Below, in pieces: positions 43,661-55,104 of a stretch of DNA of 64,000 nt (position 1 is the first letter of the stretch; each line of letters begins with the position of its first letter). The notes under the pieces are model-generated. The model was given only the letters and a program-made list of their open reading frames with translations, was not told the DNA's origin and did not search any database. This DNA comes from Streptococcus gwangjuense (GTDB lineage: Bacteria; Bacillota; Bacilli; Lactobacillales; Streptococcaceae): positions 558,001-622,000 of the forward strand of contig NZ_CP032621.1 of NCBI RefSeq assembly GCF_003627155.1. The letters run 5' to 3'. A program made the position numbers and the translations under genes.

Positions 43661-44396
43661 AGTTTGATTAGAAAGCGTTGAATGTATTTTATATCGATAT
43701 AAAGCTCAAATGCCTATTTAAAATCATTCATGCTACTAGTAAGAGAGCTGATATAGCTCCCTTAGATTTTTTTTGGTAAAAAGTCCACCACTCTTCTAAA
43801 AAAGTGAAATTTACTTTAATATATAGCTTAGATACTGCAATAAATGGCCATTATGCTACTGTTGTATATGGATATAATGCTGAAAAGTTGAAGAAATTCA
43901 AATGTCGACTGAATATGACAGATATGGGATAAGAAGAGAGAGCAAGCGATCCTTTTATCTTTATATTATCGTGATTTCTTAATTTTAATGGATACAGTAG
44001 AAAACGAGATTATAGAAGTAAAAAAATTGAAAAGCAGTTGGAATTTATTGCTAATCTCTGAAATGATGTAAGTATTAATGATTTACTGAAATAAACAGAT
44101 TTGGCAAAAATTATGTCTATCTTTACAGAATTTTATGCTCAATTAGTAGGTAATGTAGAGCTAAAAAGGAAGTGATGGCACTTGAGCAAATTTTCAAATG
44201 TTTTTATAGTTTTATCAGGCAAGTTAAAGAGGGGCTTCTGGTGTGAGTATTCGTGATTTCATGGAAGGGACTAATGGAGTCCTGGCAACAATTGAAAAAG
44301 TGATAAAGAAGAACTAATCGATTTAGCTGGTTTTGAACTTTAACTTGTCAATGTAGCTATAAGAGAGTATAGTAATGTTAAAAATATGGGGGCTAT
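43661..44396. other. decayed mobile-element DNA
   Basis: AT-rich with many stops in every frame. Short protein-like fragments can be read on the plus strand (near 43800-43930, HYATVVYGYNAEKLKKFK; near 44100-44170, IMSIFTEFYAQLVGNVELK), but no intact gene. I cannot identify the parent genes. Best read as the eroded remains of the element that carried the integrase. Confidence 0.45.
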
Positions 44397-44625
44397 ATGG
44401 ATAAGCAATTTGTTATACCAGTGAGAGTTGATGAGAGAATTTTAAATAAACTCGATTTTGTATCAATAAAGCTACAATAAGGACAATCAGAAACGATTGG
44501 TAAAGGACTAGAGAGGCTCTATAGTGATCTGGGGAGAAAGATGACTGGAAAAGGATTGATTTGGGCACATATTTGATTAGGTGTGGCTATTTCTGCCTTA
44601 GCACTCTATACCTAAACGATTATTT
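44397..44625 (+). pseudogene. small gene remnant with nonsense codons
   Basis: From ATG 44397 the frame reads DKQFVIPVRVDERILNKLDF, is stopped by TAA at 44478-44480, resumes with GQSETIGKGLERLYSDLGRKMTGKG, is stopped by TGA at 44574-44576, and continues with a hydrophobic stretch LGVAISALALYT before another stop. It looks like a small plasmid/ICE-type protein with a C-terminal membrane helix. The original family is not recognised. Confidence 0.45.
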
Positions 44626-44865
44626 ATATTTTTAATCATGATATGGAAGAAATTTTTGCAACTTTTATTATGTTGGTAATTTATGAACCATTCTTTCCGT
44701 TATTTTTGATATCAGTTGGTGGATTATCTTTATTGAATTAGGTAGAATTCGCTTATCGTAATTTGCAACGATATAAAAAATTAAATAGTCCCTTCTTTTT
44801 GATAGTACTTTTACAAATAAAAGTCTTAGTAATATAATAGAGCTATAGAAGGGGAGGTGGAAGAA
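44626..44865. other. right end of scar, including promoter of next gene
   Basis: No intact gene. The frame of the preceding remnant yields further hydrophobic fragments (IFATFIMLVIYEPFFPLFLI). TTTACA (44810-44815), a 17-base spacer and TATAAT (44833-44838) form the promoter of the small membrane-protein gene. Confidence 0.5.
44810..44838 (+). promoter_or_regulatory. promoter of small membrane-protein gene
   Basis: TTTACA-17-TATAAT, 27 bases before the ATG at 44866. Confidence 0.7.
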
Positions 44866-45096
44866 ATGTTTCGAAAAGAAAAAGCACGCAAGCGATTTTG
44901 GTTTTGGTTTATCATCTTTATCCTTTATCTTGCTTTTGGATTGTATTGTATTTGTACGAATTTTGGAGATACCTTAGGTATGATTTTTCTTTCACCTTTT
45001 ATCTTTGCTTCCCTGCCACTCTACGCCTATGTAATTCTTGGTTTGTTTATCTGGTTTTTTATGAGACTGGCAATGGATGATTTTATGTCTCTTTAG
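44866..45096 (+). CDS. small two-TM membrane protein, unknown
   Basis: 76 residues from ATG 44866, with GGGGAGGT eight bases upstream; the in-frame GTG at 44857 lies on the ribosome site and is rejected. A basic N-terminus (FRKEKARKRFW) precedes hydrophobic segments near 10-30 and 37-66, probably two or three helices rich in Phe. No recognised family. It has its own promoter and terminator and precedes the amino-acid ABC operon. Confidence 0.7.
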   Translation: MFRKEKARKRFWFWFIIFILYLAFGLYCICTNFGDTLGMIFLSPFIFASLPLYAYVILGLFIWFFMRLAMDDFMSL

Positions 45097-45116
45097 TTAA
45101 AGGAAAGCTAAGATCG

Positions 45117-45147
45117 AGAAAGGACACATTTCGTCCTTTCTTTTTTT
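45117..45147 (+). terminator. terminator
   Basis: AGAAAGGAC/GTCCTTTCT, 7-base loop, T6. Confidence 0.88.
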
Positions 45148-45195
45148 GATAGATATAGTTTTTCTTTTTTAAAGAGAATTTTTTTACAAAAATTC

Positions 45196-45224
45196 TTGGT
45201 TATTTTGTTTATTTATGCTATAAT
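45196..45224 (+). promoter_or_regulatory. promoter of amino-acid ABC operon
   Basis: TTGGTT, 17-base spacer, extended -10 TGCTATAAT. AGGAGGTG and the ATG at 45253 follow. Confidence 0.7.
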
Positions 45225-45252
45225 AGGAACAATTATTTTTAGGAGGTGCAGT

Positions 45253-45894
45253 ATGTCTTATTTGTTTGAGATATTACCGAGTTTATTGAGCGGTGCAAGC
45301 ATGACTTTGCAGGTTTTTGCACTGGTCTTGATTTTTTCTATTCCCTTGGGCGTTTTGATTGCCTTTGCTTTGCAAGTCCATTGGAAGCCCCTCCATCATC
45401 TGATTAATATTTATATTTGGATTATGCGGGGAACACCCTTGCTCTTGCAATTAATCTTTATCTATTATGTGCTGCCAAGTATTGGGATTCGTTTGGACCG
45501 TCTTCCTGCGGCTATCATTGCCTTTGTTCTCAATTATGCGGCTTACTTTGCTGAAATCTTCCGTGGAGGGATTGATACTATTCCTAAAGGTCAATATGAG
45601 GCTGCCAAGGTCTTGAAGTTCAGTCCTTTTGCCACAGTACACTATATTATCTTGCCCCAAGTGACCAAGATTGTTCTTCCTAGTGTCTTTAATGAAGTCA
45701 TGAGTTTGGTCAAGGATACCTCTCTGGTTTATGCTCTAGGCATTTCAGACCTTATCTTGGCTAGTCGAACGGCTGCAAACCGTGATGCTAGTCTAGTTCC
45801 AATGTTCTTGGCAGGAGCCATTTACTTGATTTTGATTGGTATTGTGACCATTCTTGCAAAAAAAGTTGAGAAGAAGTACAGTTACTATAGATAG
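45253..45894 (+). CDS. polar amino-acid ABC transporter permease
   Basis: 213 residues from ATG 45253 with AGGAGGTG upstream; the longer frame would start inside the promoter. HisM/GlnP type with about five hydrophobic segments and the EAA-loop (GAAKVLKFSPFATVHYIILPQ, starting with EAAK at about 117) that docks on the ATPase. RGTPLLLQLIFIYY is typical of the family. The ATPase and binding-protein genes follow closely. Confidence 0.93.
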   Translation: MSYLFEILPSLLSGASMTLQVFALVLIFSIPLGVLIAFALQVHWKPLHHLINIYIWIMRGTPLLLQLIFIYYVLPSIGIRLDRLPAAIIAFVLNYAAYFAEIFRGGIDTIPKGQYEAAKVLKFSPFATVHYIILPQVTKIVLPSVFNEVMSLVKDTSLVYALGISDLILASRTAANRDASLVPMFLAGAIYLILIGIVTILAKKVEKKYSYYR

Positions 45895-45903
45895 GAGGCT
45901 GCC

Positions 45904-46533
45904 ATGTTAGAATTACGAAACATCAATAAAGGCTTTGGTGAAAAGCAAATTTTATCTAATTTCAGTCTAAAAATTCCTGAAAAGCAAATCTTGGCTATCG
46001 TAGGACCTTCTGGTGGAGGTAAGACAACCCTCTTACGTATGCTTGCAGGTCTTGAAACCATTGATTCAGGGCAAATCTTTTATAATGGAGAATCTTTAGA
46101 ACTGGATGAACTGGAGAAGCGAAATCTATTGGGATTTGTATTTCAAGATTTTCAACTTTTCCCTCATTTATCAGTTCTAGATAATTTGACTTTATCACCT
46201 GTGAAAACTATGGGAATGAAGCAGGAAGAGACTGAGAAGAAGGCGCGAGGGCTTTTGGAACAGTTAGGACTAGCAGGGCACGCAGATGCCTATCCTTTCT
46301 CATTATCTGGTGGGCAAAAGCAGCGTGTGGCCTTGGCGCGTGCTATGATGATTGACCCAGAAATCATTGGCTACGATGAACCAACTTCTGCCCTAGATCC
46401 AGAATTGCGCTTGGAAGTGGAAAAACTAATCTTGCAAAATAGGGAACTTGGGATGACGCAGATTGTGGTAACCCACGACTTACAATTCGCTGAAAATATC
46501 GCAGACCAGATTCTTAAGGTTGAGCCCAAGTAG
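45904..46533 (+). CDS. polar amino-acid ABC transporter ATPase
   Basis: 209 residues, GlnQ/HisP type. Walker A GPSGGGKT (about 34-41), Q-loop FVFQDFQLFPH, signature LSGGQKQRVALARAMM, Walker B IIGYDEPTSALDP and switch His in VTHD are intact. AGGAGGCTGCC precedes the ATG. Nine bases after the permease stop. Confidence 0.95.
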   Translation: MLELRNINKGFGEKQILSNFSLKIPEKQILAIVGPSGGGKTTLLRMLAGLETIDSGQIFYNGESLELDELEKRNLLGFVFQDFQLFPHLSVLDNLTLSPVKTMGMKQEETEKKARGLLEQLGLAGHADAYPFSLSGGQKQRVALARAMMIDPEIIGYDEPTSALDPELRLEVEKLILQNRELGMTQIVVTHDLQFAENIADQILKVEPK

Positions 46534-46542
46534 GAGGTGCCG

Positions 46543-47382
46543 ATGACTAATAAGAAAATTGCTTTAGTATTGGTTTCTCTCCTGACTCTCTTTTTAACGG
46601 CCTGTACTCAGAAAGCTAGTGATCCAAAGCAGGATAACTGGGATAAGTATCAAGAGCAGGGAACCATTACTATTGGTTTTGACAATACCTTTGTACCCAT
46701 GGGTTTTGAAGAAAAGAATGGCCAATATACAGGCTTTGATATTGATTTGGCACAAGCTGTCTCTGAAAAATTAGGTGTCAAGGTGCAATTTCAGCCAATC
46801 GACTGGGATATGAAGGAGACGGAACTGCAAAATGGAACCATAGACGCCATCTGGAATGGCTATTCTGCCACAGATGAGCGCCGAGAGAACGTTGCTTTTA
46901 GCATTCCTTATATGGAAAATCAGCAGGTTCTGGTTGCTAAGAAAAACCAGCAGATTCATTCAGTAGAGGATATGAAGGATAAGACCTTGGGAGCCCAAGC
47001 AGGTTCCTCTGGTTATTTAGACTTTGAAGCCAAGCCAGATTTATTGAAAAATCGTGTCAAAGACCAGAAGGCTAATCAGTACCAGAGTTTTAATGAGGCC
47101 TTGATTGATTTGAAAAATGACCGGATTGATGCCTTGTTGATTGACCGAGTGTATGCTAATTACTATCTCCAGTCTGAGGGTATATTAAATGACTACAATG
47201 TCCTTTCAGCAGGATTTGAAAGTGAATCCTTTGCGGTCGGAGTTAGACCAGCTGATAAAAGATTATTAACAGCATTAAACCAGGCCTTTGTTCAACTATA
47301 CCAAGAAGGAAAGCTCCAAGAAATCAGCCAAAAATGGTTTGGAGAAGATGTGGCAACAAAAGAAGTGAAAAGTAGAGATTGA
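46543..47382 (+). CDS. amino-acid-binding lipoprotein
   Basis: 279 residues from ATG 46543, with TAGGAGGTG upstream; a GTG six bases earlier lies on the ribosome site. Signal peptide MTNKKIALVLVSLLTLFL, lipobox LTAC (C21). The mature part is an SBP_bac_3 domain (GTITIGFDNTFVPMGFEEKNGQYTGFDIDL...). Which amino acid it binds is not determinable. The stop falls within the terminator stem. Confidence 0.93.
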   Translation: MTNKKIALVLVSLLTLFLTACTQKASDPKQDNWDKYQEQGTITIGFDNTFVPMGFEEKNGQYTGFDIDLAQAVSEKLGVKVQFQPIDWDMKETELQNGTIDAIWNGYSATDERRENVAFSIPYMENQQVLVAKKNQQIHSVEDMKDKTLGAQAGSSGYLDFEAKPDLLKNRVKDQKANQYQSFNEALIDLKNDRIDALLIDRVYANYYLQSEGILNDYNVLSAGFESESFAVGVRPADKRLLTALNQAFVQLYQEGKLQEISQKWFGEDVATKEVKSRD

Positions 47383-47405
47383 GTTTTTCCTCAGTCTCTT
47401 TTTGT
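47374..47405 (+). terminator. terminator of amino-acid ABC operon
   Basis: AGAGATTGAG/CTCAGTCTCT (10 bp, one G-U), loop of six, T5. It overlaps the last codons of the lipoprotein gene. Confidence 0.85.
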
Positions 47406-47409
47406 ATCG

Positions 47410-47437
47410 AAAAATCCCCTGACAAGAGTCAGAGGAT
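47410..47437 (-). terminator. lysS terminator
   Basis: On the minus strand ATCCTCTGAC/GTCAGGGGAT (10 bp, one G-U), loop TCTT, T5. Confidence 0.85.
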
Positions 47438-47443
47438 AAGAGC

Positions 47444-48943
<1,500 letters not shown>

Positions 48944-49039
48944 CTAGTTTTACTCAAAATTGAATACGATGAGTCATTTTTGCGATACTCCCATTTTATC
49001 ATAAATAGCCAAGAAATTCACGGATAATCTTTCAAAACT

Positions 49040-49069
49040 AAAAAGAACTTGACGCTAAAATCAAGTTCT
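49040..49069 (-). terminator. terminator of phosphatase-ybaK-DUF368 operon
   Basis: Minus-strand AGAACTTGA/TCAAGTTCT, 8-base loop, then TTTTAG. It begins right after the phosphatase stop. Confidence 0.85.
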
Positions 49070-49070
49070 G

Positions 49071-49688
49071 TTATTGATAGGAAGTATCATTCCAAGTATC
49101 GAGAGTAAATGTTTCAAAATCATGGGTTTCTAGAATTGTCAGGCTGGCATTTGCTAGACCGCCATCTTTACGAAGAAGTGGTTCTTTATATCCTAGAAGA
49201 GTACGAAGACTGGCAGTAAGATTGGCACCGTGACCGACAATTAGAATACGCTCAGCTGGACTATCTTTTAATGATTTGATAAATTGGATGGTCCGTTGTG
49301 TGGTGCTATAGAGGGATTCGGCTCCAAACATTTGAGTGTCAAATTGAGCAAGATTAGATCGAAAAGCTTTGATTTGTTGCGGGTAAATAGCTTCCAAGGT
49401 TGCGATTTTCAAACCTTCTAACTTCCCCAGCTGCCATTCACGGAGATTAGAAACACTTTCTAAAGGACAGGGTGTCTTGAGTTGACTTTGGATAATCTCA
49501 GCAGATTTGACCGCTCGAGGTAAATCACTTGAATAAATCTGATCGAAAGGAACATCCTTGAGATACTGCCCTAGTTGTTTTAGGGTGTCAATAGATTCAG
49601 GAAGAAGGGGAGAATCTCCGCTAGCACCTTGAAAGCGTCCTTCTTGGTTCCAGACTGTACGACCGTGGCGGACAAAGTAGAGTTTCAT
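49071..49688 (-). CDS. histidine-phosphatase-family protein (phosphoglycerate mutase-like)
   Basis: 205 residues of the branch-1 histidine phosphatase superfamily. The catalytic RHG is residues 7-9 (FVRHGRTVWNQ), and the second histidine is in VGHGANLTASLR near residue 153. It is more likely a phosphatase than a glycolytic mutase, judging by its short length. TAATG overlap with the preceding ybaK gene. Substrate unknown. Confidence 0.9.
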   Translation of the reverse strand: MKLYFVRHGRTVWNQEGRFQGASGDSPLLPESIDTLKQLGQYLKDVPFDQIYSSDLPRAVKSAEIIQSQLKTPCPLESVSNLREWQLGKLEGLKIATLEAIYPQQIKAFRSNLAQFDTQMFGAESLYSTTQRTIQFIKSLKDSPAERILIVGHGANLTASLRTLLGYKEPLLRKDGGLANASLTILETHDFETFTLDTWNDTSYQ

Positions 49689-50170
49689 TACTTACTGTCC
49701 TCCAAGATATCTGCAAAGTCAGCTTTTACAAAGCTAGCCAAGTCTTGTGGTGCGACGATAATGCTGTGACCAACTTCTCCAGCAGAGACAATCATTTGAT
49801 CCAAGTCTAGAGCAATCTTATCGATAAAAATGGGGTAATTGTGTTTCTGACGAATTCCGACAGGATTATTGGCTCCATGAATATAACCTGTTGTTTTTTC
49901 CAAGTCCTTTTGTGGAATCATGCTCACTTTTTTATTGCCAGAAATTTTGGCTAGTTTCTTTTCCGACAAGTGTTGAGTGATAGGGACAATTCCGATAATT
50001 GGTCCGGTTTTATCTCCCAAAAGCGCCAAGGTTTTGAAAATCTGATCTCGTTCATAACCTTGAGGAAAATCTCCTTCCAGGGCATTGATTTGAATCCCCT
50101 GATGTGGGATACCTGCTTTAGACAGGATTTGTTCCACCAATGTTTTTTTGATTTTAACTTTTTTTGCCAT
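49688..50170 (-). CDS. ybaK: Cys-tRNA(Pro)/Cys-tRNA deacylase YbaK/EbsC family
   Basis: 160 residues. Trans-editing enzyme that removes mischarged Cys from tRNA-Pro. The YbaK pattern KTLALLGDKTGPIIGIVPITQHLSEKKLA and the GYIHGANNPVGIRQKHNYPIFID region are clear. Cytoplasmic. Overlaps both neighbours by one base (TAATG), giving a tightly coupled three-gene operon. Confidence 0.92.
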   Translation of the reverse strand: MAKKVKIKKTLVEQILSKAGIPHQGIQINALEGDFPQGYERDQIFKTLALLGDKTGPIIGIVPITQHLSEKKLAKISGNKKVSMIPQKDLEKTTGYIHGANNPVGIRQKHNYPIFIDKIALDLDQMIVSAGEVGHSIIVAPQDLASFVKADFADILEDSK

Positions 50171-51012
50171 TATTTATATTTATCCTCCAATTGGCTCATC
50201 CAAATACCAAGCCAGATTCCCAGTGCAAAGAAGAAGGCGATGATGACATAGCCGACAAGTGAAAGACCAGTGTATTGGATACTTTCAGCGTTTCCTGCAT
50301 TTGGAATCAAAATCAAAAGGGTACTTGATAAGACGATACCGATGATGAAATGATAGACGCGTGAGTGGTAGTTGTTTAAGGCATAATCCATCAATTTTGA
50401 AAAAATGATGAGAGTTGCACCTGCCCCGATTCCAATCGGGAAGAAGGTTCCCAAGAGGTCAAAGGTTTTAAAACCAGTCAACATAGGAGCATAGAGACCC
50501 AAAATCAAAAGTAGATTTGATGGACTGAGGCCAGGAACCAATACGCCAAGAGCCAGCAGTGCACCAGCTAGGACGAAATTAAGAAAGCTGGCACTTAAGG
50601 TTCCAACAACAAAATTTAAGGCATAGAGTCCTAATCCAGAAATGATAAAGGTTGTCCAGAACCAAGCTAAATCAATCTTGTCTCGGTCAGATTCTCGAGT
50701 TGATTCCTTGAGGAGGCTAGGAACTGTACCAATGATGGCACCCGCAAAGCTCCATAAGACAAAGACCTGATAATTGTCAAGCAGGTATTCAATCGGGTAG
50801 GAAAATAAGCCGATTCCCAGAAGCATACCGATGGCAACGGGAATAAAGTACAAAACATTTTCTTTAAAGTCTTTAAAGGGATGGGCCAGAAAGCCAATCA
50901 TTCGTTCATAGATTCCTAAGATTGCTGCTAGAACCCCTCCGGAAATTCCCGGTAGAATAAATCCAAGAGCAATGACAATCCCTTTAATAACACGTGCTAA
51001 CCATGAGAGCAT
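50170..51012 (-). CDS. DUF368 membrane protein
   Basis: 280 residues, about eight hydrophobic segments, DUF368 family. ALGFILPGISGGVLAAILGIYERMI near residues 16-40 and a related inverted repeat ALGVLVPGLSPSNLLLILGLYAPML in the second half are the family hallmark, giving a two-fold transporter-like layout. DUF368 proteins have been linked to recycling of the undecaprenyl-phosphate lipid carrier (PopT family); this assignment is family-level only. GGAGGAAC precedes the ATG. First gene of its operon. Confidence 0.9.
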   Translation of the reverse strand: MLSWLARVIKGIVIALGFILPGISGGVLAAILGIYERMIGFLAHPFKDFKENVLYFIPVAIGMLLGIGLFSYPIEYLLDNYQVFVLWSFAGAIIGTVPSLLKESTRESDRDKIDLAWFWTTFIISGLGLYALNFVVGTLSASFLNFVLAGALLALGVLVPGLSPSNLLLILGLYAPMLTGFKTFDLLGTFFPIGIGAGATLIIFSKLMDYALNNYHSRVYHFIIGIVLSSTLLILIPNAGNAESIQYTGLSLVGYVIIAFFFALGIWLGIWMSQLEDKYK

Positions 51013-51075
51013 ATTGTTCCTCCAACTATTTCTATTTCAAAAAATCCTTACTATATTGTATCACAATCAAACACA

Positions 51076-51108
51076 AAAAGAAAAAGCAAATGATAAACAA
51101 ATGCTTTT
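51076..51108 (-). terminator. GH25 gene terminator
   Basis: Minus-strand AAAAGCA..TG/CA..TGCTTTT with small internal mismatches, then TTCTTTTT. It overlaps the stop codon. Confidence 0.7.
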
Positions 51109-51907
51109 AAGGTTTTAAAAAGAGTTTTCTAAAGGTTTCTTCTTTATTTTTTAAGGAAGAGATGACGTTGATATCCAAATCGTGGTCAAAGCCAGCAATT
51201 TTCCCTTTAGAAGTGTATTGGTGAATATCGTAATCTAAGTCAGTCTTAGGAGTTGCCTCGTAAAATCCTGAGTCAGAACCATAGGAAGGAATCCAAACAG
51301 ACGTAAACTTGTCAGTATCAATACTGTGTTCTTCCATGAAGTAGACTCCGACGTAGATTCCGATATTTTTAGCACCTAGTGATTCTAGTTTTGCACGAAA
51401 GGCTTCAACACCTTCGTTCATATTGGACATGGTTTTTTCTTCCACATCTAGCCAATAGTAGCTAGGGCTGTATGGCGATGCGGAATTATAAAAACTTTCA
51501 GCAGCTTTTTCCATTTCTTGGATACTTTTACCTGCCACATAAGCGTAGACACCTACTGGGACATTTCGTTTTTGAAACTCGGTAATATGGTTTTTAAAGG
51601 CTTTATCTACCCCATTAACAAAAGAAGCATCATTTTCTTTGGATGTTTGAGCACCACTATGAACACGAACGATGGCTCCAGAAATGTTTTGGGAAAGAGT
51701 ATCGTAATTAATTTCTTCAGGTCGTTGCCAACCAGAAACATCAATTACTGGTTTATCTATATTATGTAGTGCTTGTGTTTCTACTTGCGCGATATTTGAC
51801 TTTGTTTTTACAGGATGGTCCTCAAAACGAGGGCGATTTAGGATTAAAATGAAAATCATAATTCCAAAAAAACCAAATAAAATAAGCGGATTAATTTTCT
51901 TTCTCAT
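51107..51907 (-). CDS. membrane-anchored GH25 muramidase
   Basis: 266 residues. An N-terminal helix (about 7-24, INPLILFGFFGIMIFILIL) anchors or exports a glycoside hydrolase family 25 lysozyme domain (about 52-260). Catalytic acids are in VIDVSGW (D55 region) and YYWLDVEE (about 148-155), and DIHQYTSKGKIAGFDHDLDINV closes the barrel. It would cut the MurNAc-GlcNAc bond in peptidoglycan. No choline-binding repeats are present, unlike pneumococcal LytC. It is divergent from glmU, which makes the peptidoglycan precursor UDP-GlcNAc. Confidence 0.88.
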   Translation of the reverse strand: MRKKINPLILFGFFGIMIFILILNRPRFEDHPVKTKSNIAQVETQALHNIDKPVIDVSGWQRPEEINYDTLSQNISGAIVRVHSGAQTSKENDASFVNGVDKAFKNHITEFQKRNVPVGVYAYVAGKSIQEMEKAAESFYNSASPYSPSYYWLDVEEKTMSNMNEGVEAFRAKLESLGAKNIGIYVGVYFMEEHSIDTDKFTSVWIPSYGSDSGFYEATPKTDLDYDIHQYTSKGKIAGFDHDLDINVISSLKNKEETFRKLFLKP

Positions 51908-52021
51908 ACCTTATAATTTTACCTTAAAAATGAAAAAAAATCAAAAAAAATACTCAAAAAATGGGTTAAGAAAAGACTTTAGAGCATTTTTTCATTCAAG
52001 AGCGCGGAATGATTTGAAATA

Positions 52022-52030
52022 TGGTATAAT
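52022..52030 (+). promoter_or_regulatory. extended -10 promoter of glmU
   Basis: TGGTATAAT, 31 bases before the glmU ATG. No good -35 was seen. Confidence 0.6.
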
Positions 52031-52046
52031 AAAAGGGAATTTCTAG

Positions 52047-53441
<1,395 letters not shown>

Positions 53442-53450
53442 GAGTCTATC

Positions 53451-53996
53451 ATGGAATTTGAAGAAAAAACGCTTAGCCGAAAAGAAATCTATCAAGGACC
53501 AATATTTAAACTGGTTCAAGATCAGGTTGAATTACCAGAAGGCAAGGGAACTGCCCAACGGGATTTGATTTTCCACAATGGAGCTGTCTGTGTTTTAGCG
53601 GTAACGGATGAGCAAAAGCTTATCTTGGTCAAGCAGTACCGCAAGGCCATTGAGGCAGTCTCTTATGAAATTCCAGCCGGAAAATTGGAAGTAGGAGAAA
53701 ATACAGACCCTGTAGCAGCAGCCCTTCGTGAGTTAGAGGAAGAAACAGCCTATACAGGGAAATTAGAACTCTTATACGATTTTTACTCAGCCATTGGCTT
53801 TTGTAATGAAAAATTAAAACTATACCTAGCAAGCGATTTGATAAAGGTAGAAAATCCGCGTCCGCAGGATGAAGATGAGACCTTGGAAGTTCTTGAAGTG
53901 AGCTTAGAAAAAGCCAAGGAATTGATCCAATCAGGTCATATCTGTGATGCCAAGACAATTATGGCTGTTCAGTATTGGGAATTGCACAAAAAATAG
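53451..53996 (+). CDS. NUDIX hydrolase, ADP-ribose pyrophosphatase-like
   Basis: 181 residues, resembling the NudF/ADP-ribose pyrophosphatase family that cleaves ADP-ribose to AMP and ribose-5-phosphate. The Nudix helix is readable from GKLEVGE to [10 protein letters not shown] (about 78-104), but nine residues, not seven, separate the first Glu from the RE pair, and the usual Gly after EExT is Ala. The key RE..EE acids remain, so activity is likely. It starts 10 bases after glmU with TAGGAG. Confidence 0.88.
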   Translation: MEFEEKTLSRKEIYQGPIFKLVQDQVELPEGKGTAQRDLIFHNGAVCVLAVTDEQKLILVKQYRKAIEAVSYEIPAGKLEVGENTDPVAAALRELEEETAYTGKLELLYDFYSAIGFCNEKLKLYLASDLIKVENPRPQDEDETLEVLEVSLEKAKELIQSGHICDAKTIMAVQYWELHKK

Positions 53997-54007
53997 AGGA
54001 GGTCAGT

Positions 54008-54319
54008 ATGGGTAAACCTTTATTAACGGATGAAATGATTGAAAGAGCTAATAGAGGCGAAAAGATTTCAGGTCCTCCTTTGCTAGATGATGAGGAGACA
54101 AAAATTTTACCAACCTCTTCTTCCCGTTTTGGTTATGCCAATCCTAAGGATCATGGTTTTAGCCAAGAAACCTTGAAGATTCAGGTCGAACCGTCTATTC
54201 ATAAAAGCCGTCGCATTGAAAATACCAAGAGAAATGTCTTCAATTCTAAGTTGAATAAAATCTTATTTGCTGTCATCTTTCTCTTGATTTTGCTTGTCTT
54301 AGCAATGAAACTTTTGTAA
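54008..54319 (+). CDS. macP: MacP, phosphoprotein activator of PBP2a
   Basis: 103 residues from ATG 54008 with GAGGAGG upstream. In S. pneumoniae MacP is a substrate of the kinase StkP and activates the class A synthase PBP2a. The N-terminal [19 protein letters not shown], a threonine in DDEETKILP (T31 here, probably the reported phosphosite), and a single C-terminal membrane helix (about 83-102) fit. The position between NUDIX and mtnN is the same as in pneumococci. Identification is from recalled sequence and synteny. Confidence 0.85.
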   Translation: MGKPLLTDEMIERANRGEKISGPPLLDDEETKILPTSSSRFGYANPKDHGFSQETLKIQVEPSIHKSRRIENTKRNVFNSKLNKILFAVIFLLILLVLAMKLL

Positions 54320-54335
54320 TAGAAAAGGAATTGAA

Positions 54336-55028
54336 ATGAAAATAGGAATTATTGCGGCTATGCCAGAAGAACTGGCTTATCTGGTCCAGCATTTAGACAA
54401 TGCCCAAGAGCAAGTTGTTTTGGGGAATACCTATCACATAGGAACCATTGCCTCTCATGAAGTCGTTCTTGTAGAAAGTGGAATTGGTAAAGTTATGTCT
54501 GCTATGAGTGTAGCGATTTTGGCTGATCATTTCCAGGTGGATGCTCTAATTAATACGGGCTCAGCTGGGGCAGTAGCAGAAGGTATCGCTGTTGGGGATG
54601 TCGTGATTGCTGACAAGTTAGCCTATCATGATGTGGATGTTACAGCTTTTGGCTATGCTTATGGGCAAATGGCGCAACAACCGCTTTATTTCGAATCAGA
54701 TAAAACCTTTGTTGCCAAAATCCAAGAGAGTTTATCTCAATTGGATCAAAACTGGCATCTTGGTTTGATTGCTACAGGAGATAGTTTTGTTGCAGGAAAT
54801 GATAAGATAGAAGCGATTAAGTCTCATTTCCCAGATGTTTTAGCCGTGGAGATGGAGGGGGCAGCTATTGCTCAAGCAGCGCATGCTCTTGATCTTCCAG
54901 TACTAGTCATCCGAGCTATGAGTGACAATGCCAACCATGAAGCGAACATCTCTTTTGATGAGTTTATTATCGAAGCTGGACGTCGCTCTGCCCAAGTCTT
55001 ATTAGCCTTTTTGAAGGCCTTAAATTAA
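54336..55028 (+). CDS. mtnN: 5'-methylthioadenosine/S-adenosylhomocysteine nucleosidase
   Basis: 230 residues, Pfs family. It removes adenine from MTA and SAH, part of methyl-cycle detoxification and of the route to AI-2 with LuxS (not in the window). GIIAAMPEELAYL (4-16), TGSAGAV and the ribose-binding VEMEGAAIAQAA (about 170-181) are conserved, and the catalytic Asp lies in MSDNA near residue 197. AAAGGA before the ATG; 16 bases after macP. Confidence 0.96.
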   Translation: MKIGIIAAMPEELAYLVQHLDNAQEQVVLGNTYHIGTIASHEVVLVESGIGKVMSAMSVAILADHFQVDALINTGSAGAVAEGIAVGDVVIADKLAYHDVDVTAFGYAYGQMAQQPLYFESDKTFVAKIQESLSQLDQNWHLGLIATGDSFVAGNDKIEAIKSHFPDVLAVEMEGAAIAQAAHALDLPVLVIRAMSDNANHEANISFDEFIIEAGRRSAQVLLAFLKALN

Positions 55029-55104
55029 GCGAAAATTTGACAGTTTTTCTAGCTTATGATAAGATTTAAGTAAAGAAAAGCTAGAAAACGTTTCAGAGGA
55101 TATT

